In this document: positions 54,501-62,419 of the stretch, piece after piece | Position numbering within the stretch: the stretch's first letter is position 1 | How the letters are laid out: each line of letters begins with the position of its first letter | Assembly (NCBI RefSeq): GCF_046115505.1 | Contig: NZ_CP170736.1 | Span: 1,240,001 to 1,304,000, forward strand | DNA length: 64,000 nt | Source of the DNA: Dellaglioa kimchii | GTDB taxonomy: Bacteria > Bacillota > Bacilli > Lactobacillales > Lactobacillaceae | Direction: 5' to 3' | The notes under the pieces: generated by a model | The model's database searches: none | What the model was told of the DNA's origin: nothing | Seen by the model: only the letters and a program-made list of their open reading frames with translations | Position numbers and translations under genes: made by a program

Positions 54501-57500
54501 GCAGGTTCAACAAAATTAGATGATAAAGCTATTCCTGACGCAACAGCTTGGAATGCAAATACATTATCAATGAAGTTGGGCGATTTAAAAGCAGGCGAGT
54601 CTAAAACAATTACGTTTAAAGTAAAAGTTAAAGCTATCCCAGAAGAAAAACAAACTGTTATTCCTAATACTGCCAAAGCAACAGGTGAAGACAGTAAAGG
54701 TAATCCAGTTAATCCACCAGAATCAACTGTTAATGTACCAGTTGATTACAAAATTGGTGAATTAGGAATTGTTAAAACGGTTAGTGATAAAAATGGTAAC
54801 AATATTAATGGTAATGTCGTTAAAATTGGAGATACACTTCACTTTGACGTGACTGCATCTAATATTAGTGAAATTGGCACAATATTAAGAGGAATTAAAG
54901 TTAAAGATGAATTAGTTGATGCCTTTTTATACACACCTGGAACATTAACGGTTACGCAACCTGATGGTACAGTCGTTAAAGCTAGCGATAGTAATTTTAA
55001 TGGGCAAAATCTAAAAATAGATGTTGGTAATTTAAAGGGTAAAGAATCTGTTACTGTTGGATTTGATGTAACAGTTACTGATAAAGCTTCTGGTAAATTG
55101 GAAAACGTTGCTATTATTTCAGGAACAACTCCAGAAATACCAGATACGCCAACACCACCAACAACTAATTATGCTAATCCACAACCTACATTAACGAAAA
55201 CAAGTGATGTAACGGAAACAGAATTAGGTAAAAATATCAATTACACACTTACTTCAAAAAATTCACATGATGCGGGTACTTGGCATGATGCAAGTATTTC
55301 AGATAAATTGGATACAAATTATTTGGAATATGTTAAAGGATCGACAAAAGTAAATGGAAAATCTGTGGCTGATAAAGATGTTTGGAATGGTAATCTTTTG
55401 AAGGTCGATTTAGGAAATGTTAAAAATGATCAAAAAGATGTCGTAACTTTTAAAGTAAAAGTTATTGCAATTCCTAATAATAAGGTTATTTCTAATACTG
55501 TTTCTGCAACTGGTAATGATAGTGAAGGTAATGAAGTATCACCACCTGATGCAACAGTAGATGTTCCAGTTAATTATATGCCAGGGGCATTAAAGAGCTT
55601 GAAAACAGTTTCAGATGCTGCCGGTAATAATTTAAATGGACAAGAAGTAAAAGTTGGAGATACTTTACATTTTGAAATCAAAGTAACTAACGTTGTTAAA
55701 GATAGTATTGTAACGGACGTTTTAGTGAAAGATTCATTAGAAAAAGGCTTCACATATACTCCAGGAACACTTAAAGTTAATGGTAAAACAGTTAGTGATA
55801 AAGGTGTTTCAGGTCAAGATATTAGTGTTAATGTAGGAGATTTGAAACATGATGAAACGTCTGTTTTAAGTTTCGACGTTAAAATTAATGAGAAAGCTTC
55901 TTCAGATATGACTAACGTAGCCTTTGTTGAAGGTAAAACACCTGAAGGAGAAGTACCACCGACACCAACACCAGAAACAAATAATGAAACAAAACCTAAT
56001 CCAACTTTAGAAAAAGTAGCTAGTGTACAAAAAACACATTTGGGAGAAACATTCCAATACACAATTAAAGCTAGCAACGCTAAAGATGCTGCTAAATGGA
56101 TTAATGTAACTGTTGGCGATAAACTAGATAGTCGTTATTTAGAATATGTTAAAAATTCGACAAGAGTTGATGGCAAAGCAGTTAGCGATAACCCAGGATG
56201 GACAGCAAATAAATTAGATCTTAATATTGGTGATATAGAAACGGGAGAAAGTGTTTCTATTACATTCACTGTTAGAGTAATCGCGGTACCAGATAACAAG
56301 AATATTGCAAATACGGCAAGTTCAACTGGTGAAGATAGTGAAGGTAAAAAAGTATCACCACCAGATGCTTCAGCTGATGTATCTGTTGATTATCAAGAAG
56401 GTAAATTAAAACTTGATAAAGCAGTATCTGATTCAAAAGGAAATAATATTAATAATCAAGAAGTGAAGATTGGCGATACGTTACATTATGATATTACCGC
56501 TGAAAACACAAATGAATTTGGAATGATCTATAATGTTTTTGTTAAAGATAATCTTGTTAAAGGATTAGAATACAAAGCTGGAACATTAACAGTAGATGGT
56601 AAAGCAACAGCTGATAGTCATTTTAACGGCCAAAACTTGAATGTTAATATTGGTGATTTAAAAGGCAGTCAAAAAGTTGTTGTAGGATTTGATGTTATCG
56701 TAACGAAAGATGCCGATGGCAAATTAGATAATGTTGCGACTGGTACAGGAACAACACCAGATGGTGAAGTACCAGAAGTACCTACACCAGAAACAGAGAA
56801 CCCAACAAATCCAAAACCAAGTTTAGAAAAAACTGCCAGTCAATCTGATGTAAAATTAGGTGACACATTTACTTACACAATTAATGCGAGAAATGCAAAA
56901 GGTGCAAGTACATGGCACGATGCAGTTGTTAAAGATAATCTTGATACAAAACATTTAGAATTAGTTGCAAACACAACTATGATCAATGGGGAAAAAGTTT
57001 CTGATAAAGAAGCTTGGAATAAAGATACATTAACAGCAAAAATGGGTGACATTGAAGCAGGAACGACTAAGTCGGTAACCTTTAAAGTCAAAGTGATTTC
57101 AGATGAAAAAGGTTCAGAAATTAGTAATACTGCAACAGGTGAAGGAACAGATGGTGATGGACATAAAGTAACACCACCAGACGTAACAGTAACTGTTCCT
57201 ATCACAAAGGTCCCTGTAGTACCAGCTAACGTCGCACCAAAACCAAGTCTTGAAAAGACAGCAAGTCAATCTGATGTAAAATTAGGTGACACATTCACAT
57301 ACACAATCAACGCAAAAAATGCAAAAGATGCAGGTGTATGGAAAGATGCAGTTGTCAAAGATAACTTAGATACAAAACATTTGGAATTAGTAGCAAATAC
57401 AACTAGCGTTGATGGTAAAATTATTTCTGATAAGGAAGCTTGGAATAAGGGTACATTAACAGCTAAATTGGGTGATCTTGAAGCCGGAGCTACTAAGACA

Positions 57501-57815
57501 GTTATGTTTAAGGTCAAAGTTATTGCAGGAGAAGAAGGGTCACAAATTAGTAATACTGCAACAGGTGAAGGAACAGATGGTGATGGACATAAAGTAACAC
57601 CACCAAATAGTAGCTTTGAAGTAACAGTTGTTGATAAGAATACCGTAACAACACCAACACCAGTTGAAGTAGATAATAATAAGTCAGCAACACCTTCTCA
57701 AACGCAAAAAGAATTACCACAAACTGGAGAATCAGCTGGTAGTTTCTTAATGCTTATGGGATTAGGATTAATTAGTCTTTTAGGATTTGCTGTTTATCGT
57801 CGTAGAAGAGACTAA
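51504..57815 (+). CDS. Giant LPxTG adhesin: lectin-like domain, Cna-B domain and ten DUF11-like repeats
   Basis: The 2103-residue surface protein has a signal peptide (about 1-35), an N-terminal region (36-195), an L-type lectin-like domain (about 200-440, GGGGADGITFVMQND and LALEFDTF), a linking domain (450-570), a Cna-B/SpaA domain (about 576-666) and then alternating repeats: A1 670, B1 800, A2 947, B2 1082, A3 1227, B3 1361, A4 1498, B4 1633, A5 1770, A6 1912. It ends in LPQTG (2071-2075), a membrane helix and RRRRD. Sortase should link it to the wall. It is likely an adhesin binding glycans. Confidence 0.93.
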   Translation: MKVFYKIITTMFVGMQVISSPLSIICQPQTTSAQETKGIHVLDNKDKEIQEIKVQDKDKYQLKISDNREDLQKMEVKLPSFLTYQSVKGLEQGLTSYDKKTNIVTFNLASYKISSELVLTLAAQKASDTTGKVELTDFVKNGSTSEKTISAKFIQKEVTKESTKKTDKKVTTNAESSKLDTRSVVRQAPEDVPDPPTKGTNIELEDTFEVIKGYDSYVHSKNKNEVVVNEDGTYKKGGLWYKNKINLKKDFKMSMYVYLGDKNGGNINNGGGGADGITFVMQNDPRELAAIGTAGAGLGAYGTTNSNISNKDYISKGLALEFDTFYNNGQTVGTNDGDVPETNSEYGHIAIQETKAVAREHKNLMLGTKANQLANGAWRKVNMNWASATNTLHYTVAGFGTANYKVADPDKLFGGSEVYWGFTGSTGTYTNYQAVAIEELPDQTKSTLKKDVKNITNKDSDYKTKTIEKKGDTVEYRLAYESNKENTQDLTNGEIKDVLDARHTYVPGSLMIDGTKQTDTVWNKGDIKLGNITPGTKREVVFQAKVTGTGDILNQGLFASKYSNPVESNKTVIYNGDATITKTDGDTGTPLKGVKYSLKDARGKVIKTDLTTDAKGQFDLHYLEPGDYTIEETTALPGYIKDTKAHMITITKDQKVPVKLDLKNYKEVTKPQLTKSASVKSAKLGDTYMYTLKVTNPSNNGTWHDVTMTDSLDTANLELVANSTTLDGKAISDATSWTGKKTFNYNVGNLKAGESKTVTFKVKVINIPKNKIIDNAANATGKDATGKEVKPDEAKVRVPVEYKDGQLASVKSVTDEKGNNINGKEVSVGDTIHFNIKVKNTVDNSIISSVVVKDNLIKAFAYKAGTLTVTDVNGNKKTAADTNFNGQNLKINVGDLKGQEEVTVGFDVTITADADGNMKNVALVSGTTPGGEIPEEPTPETDNTTHPKPTLKKSSDVTHVLGYGDTFEYTIKVGNEKGAGIWHNAQVTDAIKGQYLNYVAGSTKLDDKAIPDATAWNANTLSMKLGDLKAGESKTITFKVKVKAIPEEKQTVIPNTAKATGEDSKGNPVNPPESTVNVPVDYKIGELGIVKTVSDKNGNNINGNVVKIGDTLHFDVTASNISEIGTILRGIKVKDELVDAFLYTPGTLTVTQPDGTVVKASDSNFNGQNLKIDVGNLKGKESVTVGFDVTVTDKASGKLENVAIISGTTPEIPDTPTPPTTNYANPQPTLTKTSDVTETELGKNINYTLTSKNSHDAGTWHDASISDKLDTNYLEYVKGSTKVNGKSVADKDVWNGNLLKVDLGNVKNDQKDVVTFKVKVIAIPNNKVISNTVSATGNDSEGNEVSPPDATVDVPVNYMPGALKSLKTVSDAAGNNLNGQEVKVGDTLHFEIKVTNVVKDSIVTDVLVKDSLEKGFTYTPGTLKVNGKTVSDKGVSGQDISVNVGDLKHDETSVLSFDVKINEKASSDMTNVAFVEGKTPEGEVPPTPTPETNNETKPNPTLEKVASVQKTHLGETFQYTIKASNAKDAAKWINVTVGDKLDSRYLEYVKNSTRVDGKAVSDNPGWTANKLDLNIGDIETGESVSITFTVRVIAVPDNKNIANTASSTGEDSEGKKVSPPDASADVSVDYQEGKLKLDKAVSDSKGNNINNQEVKIGDTLHYDITAENTNEFGMIYNVFVKDNLVKGLEYKAGTLTVDGKATADSHFNGQNLNVNIGDLKGSQKVVVGFDVIVTKDADGKLDNVATGTGTTPDGEVPEVPTPETENPTNPKPSLEKTASQSDVKLGDTFTYTINARNAKGASTWHDAVVKDNLDTKHLELVANTTMINGEKVSDKEAWNKDTLTAKMGDIEAGTTKSVTFKVKVISDEKGSEISNTATGEGTDGDGHKVTPPDVTVTVPITKVPVVPANVAPKPSLEKTASQSDVKLGDTFTYTINAKNAKDAGVWKDAVVKDNLDTKHLELVANTTSVDGKIISDKEAWNKGTLTAKLGDLEAGATKTVMFKVKVIAGEEGSQISNTATGEGTDGDGHKVTPPNSSFEVTVVDKNTVTTPTPVEVDNNKSATPSQTQKELPQTGESAGSFLMLMGLGLISLLGFAVYRRRRD
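53511..57620 (+). repeat. Alternating A/B repeat array within the adhesin gene
   Basis: Two repeat types alternate. Type A (about 130-140 residues) starts PxLxKSxxV and has the WHDAxVxDxLD and FKVKVI motifs. Type B (about 135-145 residues) starts with SDKxGNNINGxEV and contains NLKxDVGDLKG and GFDVTV. The order is A-B four times, then A-A. The two last A units are nearly identical in DNA: exact 60-bp copies lie at 57120-57179 and 57546-57605, 426 bp apart. Confidence 0.9.
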
Positions 57816-57846
57816 AAACTAATTAACTAAAGAATTAAATAGTAGC

Positions 57847-57891
57847 AAAAAGACATGAATCCGATTTTTACGGATTCATGTCTTTTTTTGT
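57847..57891 (+). terminator. Bidirectional terminator after the adhesin gene
   Basis: A perfect 17-bp stem (AAAAAGACATGAATCCG with its complement, about 57848-57888), 7-nt loop and T7. It also ends the converging pyruvate oxidase transcript. Confidence 0.9.
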
Positions 57892-57911
57892 TATATCAAA
57901 TGGAATTTCAA

Positions 57912-59651
57912 TTAATCTTGATTTTCGAGGATTTCTCGAAATGGAATTAAACCTTCTGCTTGGTATTCTTTAATAAAAGCCTTAACAGCATCTGGATCTT
58001 GTGTTTCAGGATCAATAACGAGTTGTTCAACAGGAAGTGGACGGTCAGAAGTTACTTTAACATCGATCACAACAGGCACTTTTGAACCTTTAGCTTCAGC
58101 AAAAGCAGTTTTTAATTCTGCTAATGTCCGAACGGTATAACCTTTAGCTCCCATATCATTGGCAATTGCACCCCAATCAGCATCAATTAAATCGATACCT
58201 GAGTGAGGTTGTTGTTTATCATCTTGTTCAGCACGGATGAAGCCAAGTTCCTGATTGCTTAAGACAACATTAATGATAGGCATGTTGTATTTAACTTGTG
58301 TTAAGACATCTTGCATGACCATCGTCCAACCACCGTCACCAGAAATTGAGAAAACTTGACGATCTGGAAATGCAGAGTGAGCCCCAATTGCTGCGGGTAG
58401 TGCATAACCCATCGTTGCGTACCATGCGGATGTTGTAAATTTATTTTTCTCACCAAGACGTAAGAAACGCATTGCTTCAATCGTTACATTACCAACATCG
58501 ATTTGGAAAATTGCATCGTCATCTTTAATTTTGTTAATTTCATTGAAAACTGGTTCAAAACGAAGTGGCTTACTGTCATCTTCAGTAAAGCTATCAATCC
58601 ATTTAATCCAGTTTTCTTTGTTAGCGATGGCAGCTTTGAACCATTTTGTTGGTGCAACAGGTGTTTTAACGGCTTTATTTAATGCGATTAAAGTTTCCTT
58701 ACCATCGGCTAAAATAGGGACATCAACTGAATGACGTTTACCTAATTTTTCAGAATCAATATCGACCTGAATGAATTTAGCATCTGGAGAAAAGAAATAT
58801 TCACCAAATGGAAAATCAGAGCCAATGAAAAGAACAGCATCAGCGCCACGAAGAAGGTCAACGCCAGGTTTACCTGCAACTCGTCCAGCAGAACCCATGT
58901 ATGCTTTGTAATCATCAGGAATAATTGTTTTGGCAAGCGCAGTTGTTGCGATTGGTAATGATAATTTTTCAGATAATTCAATTAATTCTTTACCGGCACC
59001 ACGGATCCCTTTCCCAGCATAAATAATGGGTGTCTTAGCTGTTGTTAAAATATCTAAGGCATCTTGGATCTGTTTATCACGAGGCATTGGGTAAAGAGGT
59101 TCTTGGTGTGTTGCGGCTGTTGAAACAAAGGTGTCATCGATTTCTTGCCAACCTAAATCAGTCGGAATTGTAACAACTGCGACGCCATTATATTTGTAGG
59201 CTTGACGAATAGCTTCATCAACAACAATGGGTAAGTTTTCGGGTGTAGTTGCTGTTCTGTTATAAATAGAAACATCCTCAAACATTGGATTTTCATTCAT
59301 TTCTTGGAAATAGTTTGTATTCATCACTTGTGTACCAACTTGACCAACTAAGGCAAGAACAGGAACACCATCATATTTAGCATCGTAAAGTCCGTTTAAT
59401 AGATGGACAGCACCGGGACCAGCGGAACCAAAAGTAACACCTAATTTTCCAGTTACTTTAGCTTCACCAACTGCTGCGAGTGCGCCAACTTCTTCATGAC
59501 GAACTTGTACGTAATTAATTGTATTTTTACGATTATGTAGTGCATTCATTGTTGAATCAAATGAACCACCTGGCAACCCATAGACGGTTTTAACGCCCCA
59601 ATCTTCTAAAACTTTAAGCATAGCATCTGATGCATTAATTTTTTTTGGCAT
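57912..59651 (-). CDS. pox: Pyruvate oxidase
   Basis: The 579-residue ThDP-dependent flavoenzyme turns pyruvate, phosphate and O2 into acetyl phosphate, CO2 and H2O2. Visible are the catalytic Glu in RHEEVGA, the GSAGPGAVHLLNGLYDA segment, and the ThDP-Mg motif GDGGWTMVMQD...VVLSNQELGF. Length matches Lactobacillus pyruvate oxidase. AAGGAG lies 11 nt before the ATG, and a -10 TATACT lies upstream on the minus strand. A cre-like site stands further upstream. It should give this organism extra ATP in air, with peroxide production. Confidence 0.96.
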   Translation of the reverse strand: MPKKINASDAMLKVLEDWGVKTVYGLPGGSFDSTMNALHNRKNTINYVQVRHEEVGALAAVGEAKVTGKLGVTFGSAGPGAVHLLNGLYDAKYDGVPVLALVGQVGTQVMNTNYFQEMNENPMFEDVSIYNRTATTPENLPIVVDEAIRQAYKYNGVAVVTIPTDLGWQEIDDTFVSTAATHQEPLYPMPRDKQIQDALDILTTAKTPIIYAGKGIRGAGKELIELSEKLSLPIATTALAKTIIPDDYKAYMGSAGRVAGKPGVDLLRGADAVLFIGSDFPFGEYFFSPDAKFIQVDIDSEKLGKRHSVDVPILADGKETLIALNKAVKTPVAPTKWFKAAIANKENWIKWIDSFTEDDSKPLRFEPVFNEINKIKDDDAIFQIDVGNVTIEAMRFLRLGEKNKFTTSAWYATMGYALPAAIGAHSAFPDRQVFSISGDGGWTMVMQDVLTQVKYNMPIINVVLSNQELGFIRAEQDDKQQPHSGIDLIDADWGAIANDMGAKGYTVRTLAELKTAFAEAKGSKVPVVIDVKVTSDRPLPVEQLVIDPETQDPDAVKAFIKEYQAEGLIPFREILENQD

Positions 59652-59693
59652 AATAGTAAATCTCCTTCTTGAAAAATTTTATTCTACAATGAT

Positions 59694-59737
59694 AGTATAA
59701 ATCTACCAATGAATTAACACCAGTGAAAGCATTTACT
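59694..59737 (-). promoter_or_regulatory. pox promoter region with cre-like site
   Basis: On the minus strand TATACT (59699-59694) is a -10, with a weak -35. TGAAAGCATTTACT (59724-59737, plus-strand reading) matches cre with two changes, at or above the -35. Confidence 0.35.
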
Positions 59738-59749
59738 TTTAGTAATTAA

Positions 59750-59787
59750 AAAAAGGTAGTTCAGACTTTTTAGTCTAAACTACCTGG
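59750..59787 (-). terminator. Terminator of the NADP oxidoreductase gene
   Basis: AGGTAGTTCAGACT (about 59755-59768) pairs with AGTCTAAACTACCT (about 59771-59784), one mismatch; T7 follows on the minus strand. Confidence 0.85.
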
Positions 59788-59794
59788 ATAGGTT

Positions 59795-60760
59795 TTATTT
59801 AAAACGAACGATAATTTTACCAAGTGCATGATGAGATTCACTACGATCGTGAGCTTCTGCTACACCTTCTGCAGAGAATTCATGAACTGAATCTAAGGTC
59901 ACTTTTATAGTGCCATCTTCAAGCATATCAGCTAATTTAGTTAATTCTTCACCGTTTGGATCTAACCAAATTGAATCAAAAGTCACATTTCTTGCTTCAG
60001 CAAGGCCTGCTGTTTTTTCAGAATCCATCCCAGTAATAGCAACTAAACGACCTGTGCCATGTTTTAAGATATTAACTGATTTTTCTTGTGCGTCACCACC
60101 GATTGTATCAACTACAAGGTCAATGTCTTTTAAAATTTCCGCAAAATCTGTTTCATGATAATCAATGACTTGGTCAGCGCCAAGTCCTTTAACAAAATCA
60201 ATATTCTTCGAGCTAGTTGTGGTAATAACGTAAGCACCCACTGATTTAGCAAGTTGAATAGCGAAAGAGCCAACGCCACCTGAACCAGCATGAATAAAGA
60301 CTTTTTCACCTTTTTCTAAATGACCATGATCAAAAAGTGCTTGCCATGCAGTTAAACCAGCTAAAGGAACAGCAGCAGCTTCTTCAAAGCTAATATTTTT
60401 AGGCTTTGGTGCAAGCAAATTAGCATCAACAGCAGTATATTCGGCATAAGTACCAAAACGAGTCGTGGCAGGGCGTGCGAAGACTTCATCACCAATTTTC
60501 CAATCGGTTACGTTAGCGCCTACTTCTGTGATAACACCCGATACATCCCAACCTAAAATAATAGGGAATTGCCAGTTAAGCATACCTTGTAAAAAGCCTT
60601 CACGCGTTTTCCAATCAATTGGATTAATTCCTGCTGCTTTTTCTTGAACAATTACTTGATCCGCCGTCATTTCAGGCATAGGTACTTCACGTTGTTTAAG
60701 TTTATCTTGTCCGCCAAATTCATCAATTACAACGGCTGACATCATTTTCTTTTCTGTCAT
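59795..60760 (-). CDS. NADP-dependent oxidoreductase, zinc-less quinone-reductase-like MDR
   Basis: A 321-residue medium-chain dehydrogenase/reductase with the N-terminal GroES-like fold (NPIDWKTREG, GWDVSGVITEVG) and the Rossmann motif HAGSGGVGSFAIQLAKS. No structural zinc lobe is present, as in quinone reductases. AGAGGAA is before the ATG at 60760 (MTEKKMMSAVV); the frame stays open to 60847 without a site. Substrate unknown. It is divergent from the T-box-tyrS unit. Confidence 0.9.
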   Translation of the reverse strand: MTEKKMMSAVVIDEFGGQDKLKQREVPMPEMTADQVIVQEKAAGINPIDWKTREGFLQGMLNWQFPIILGWDVSGVITEVGANVTDWKIGDEVFARPATTRFGTYAEYTAVDANLLAPKPKNISFEEAAAVPLAGLTAWQALFDHGHLEKGEKVFIHAGSGGVGSFAIQLAKSVGAYVITTTSSKNIDFVKGLGADQVIDYHETDFAEILKDIDLVVDTIGGDAQEKSVNILKHGTGRLVAITGMDSEKTAGLAEARNVTFDSIWLDPNGEELTKLADMLEDGTIKVTLDSVHEFSAEGVAEAHDRSESHHALGKIIVRFK

Positions 60761-60872
60761 CGGATTCCTCTTCTTTCCAGTTACTTTTAATTTGTAAGTG
60801 AATTGTATCGAATAACGAAATAGAATGCAATCAAGACACTCTTTCATATTGACAGTATTCTTGTGATTAAAA

Positions 60873-60901
60873 TTGACAATTAGGCTTTATTTACGTATAT
60901 T
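60873..60901 (+). promoter_or_regulatory. Promoter of the tyrS T-box operon
   Basis: TTGACA (60873-60878), 17 bp, TATATT (60896-60901). Confidence 0.8.
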
Positions 60902-60904
60902 ATA

Positions 60905-61136
60905 GCTATAAGTGATGAAGTAGTTCAGTAATTTGTCGATCAATTTTAAAGAAACCTGATGGTCGCTGGAAATCAGGAAATATCGATGAGTGAAGTACGC
61001 TATGGAGCTAACAACGATTCATCTCGTTAACGATGATTGAGCGATTATCTACTATACTATGTAGATAATAACTTGGGTGGTAACGCGGAAATTAATTCGT
61101 CCCTGATATCTTTTTTAGATATCAGGGATTTTTTTA
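60905..61136 (+). promoter_or_regulatory. T-box riboswitch (tRNA-Tyr) of tyrS
   Basis: The leader contains the T-box sequence GGGTGGTAACGCGG (61075-61088), a stem I with a loop carrying the specifier codon TAC (60996-60998, tyrosine), and a terminator/antiterminator pair. Uncharged tRNA-Tyr should stabilise the antiterminator and switch on tyrS. Confidence 0.92.
61099..61136 (+). terminator. T-box terminator
   Basis: CCCTGATATC (61101-61110) pairs with GATATCAGGG (61118-61127), loop TTTTTTA, then T7. The left arm overlaps the antiterminator. Confidence 0.9.
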
Positions 61137-61162
61137 TACTTATATTATAGGAGGAAACAGAA

Positions 61163-62419
61163 ATGAATATTATTGACGAACTAGAATGGCGCGACGCAAT
61201 TAATCAAACAACAGACGAAGATGGGTTACGTGAACTAACGTCTGAAAAATCAATTGGCTTATACTGTGGGGTTGATCCAACAGGGGATAGTATGCATATC
61301 GGACATTTAATTCCGTTCATGATGTTGAAAAGATTTCAATTAGCAGGACATCATCCATACATCATTATTGGTGGTGGTACAGGTTCAATTGGTGACCCAA
61401 GTGGTAAAAACTCTGAACGTGTGCTGCAATCAATGGACCAAGTTCATCATAACGAGCAAGCCCTAACTGCACAGATGACCAAATTATTTGGACAAGATTC
61501 AAATATTTCAATTGTAAATAACTATGATTGGTTATCAAAAATTAGCTTGCTTGATTTCTTACGCGATTACGGTAAGTTATTTAATGTAAACAGCATGCTT
61601 GCAAAGGATGTTGTTGCGAGTCGTTTGGAAGTTGGTATCTCATTCACGGAATTTACATACCAAATCTTACAATCAGTTGATTTCCTACATTTACACAAAC
61701 ACCATGATGTTCAATTACAAATTGGTGGGGCTGATCAATGGGGGAATATTACTGCAGGAATTGATCTTATTCATAAAGAGCTAGGTTCAGATACAAAGGC
61801 CTATGGGCTAACAATTCCACTAATGCTTAAGGCTGACGGTACTAAATTTGGTAAAACAGCTGGTGGCGCAGTTTGGTTAAATCCAGAAAAAACAACACCA
61901 TATGAATTCTACCAATTTTGGTTAAATCAAGACGACCGAGATGTTGTAAAATATTTGAAATTTTTCACATTCTTAACGTCAGATGAGATTGCTGAATACC
62001 AAAAATCAGTGGAAACAGCTCCAGAAAAACGTGAAGCACAACGCCGCTTAGCACGAGAAGTAACTGAATTTGTTCATAGTCCAGAAGCTGTAATTGAAGC
62101 TGAACATATTTCTGCAGCTTTATTTTCAGGTGAAGTGAAAGAATTAACAACGAGCGAAATTGAACAAGGGTTTAAAAATATGCCTTCTGTTGAATTAGCA
62201 GCAGAACCAGAAAATATTGTTGAATTATTAGTAAATACAAAAATTGAATCATCAAAAAGACAAGCACGTGAAGATATCACTAATGGGGCCATCCGCATTA
62301 ATGGTGAAAAAATTCAAGATTTAGATTTTATGATTGATCCTTCTAAAGAGTTTGACGGTAAATTTGTGATTATTCGTCGTGGTAAAAAGAAGTACTGGTT
62401 AGGCCGCGTTAACGCATAA
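61163..62419 (+). CDS. tyrS: Tyrosyl-tRNA synthetase
   Basis: The 418-residue class I synthetase has the HIGH motif (MHIGHL), the tyrosine pocket (GVDPTGDS, QIGGADQWGN) and KFGKT as the KMSKS motif, plus a C-terminal S4 RNA-binding domain (from about 350, VNTKIESSKRQAREDI). RBS AGGAGG. A tyrosine T-box leader controls it. The next gene starts within the stop codon (TAATG). Confidence 0.97.
   Translation: MNIIDELEWRDAINQTTDEDGLRELTSEKSIGLYCGVDPTGDSMHIGHLIPFMMLKRFQLAGHHPYIIIGGGTGSIGDPSGKNSERVLQSMDQVHHNEQALTAQMTKLFGQDSNISIVNNYDWLSKISLLDFLRDYGKLFNVNSMLAKDVVASRLEVGISFTEFTYQILQSVDFLHLHKHHDVQLQIGGADQWGNITAGIDLIHKELGSDTKAYGLTIPLMLKADGTKFGKTAGGAVWLNPEKTTPYEFYQFWLNQDDRDVVKYLKFFTFLTSDEIAEYQKSVETAPEKREAQRRLAREVTEFVHSPEAVIEAEHISAALFSGEVKELTTSEIEQGFKNMPSVELAAEPENIVELLVNTKIESSKRQAREDITNGAIRINGEKIQDLDFMIDPSKEFDGKFVIIRRGKKKYWLGRVNA

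Noticed and set aside
53495..57517. Several antisense frames of 75-137 residues in the adhesin gene
   Set aside because: They mirror the repeats and recur with them, so they are shadows of the coding strand.
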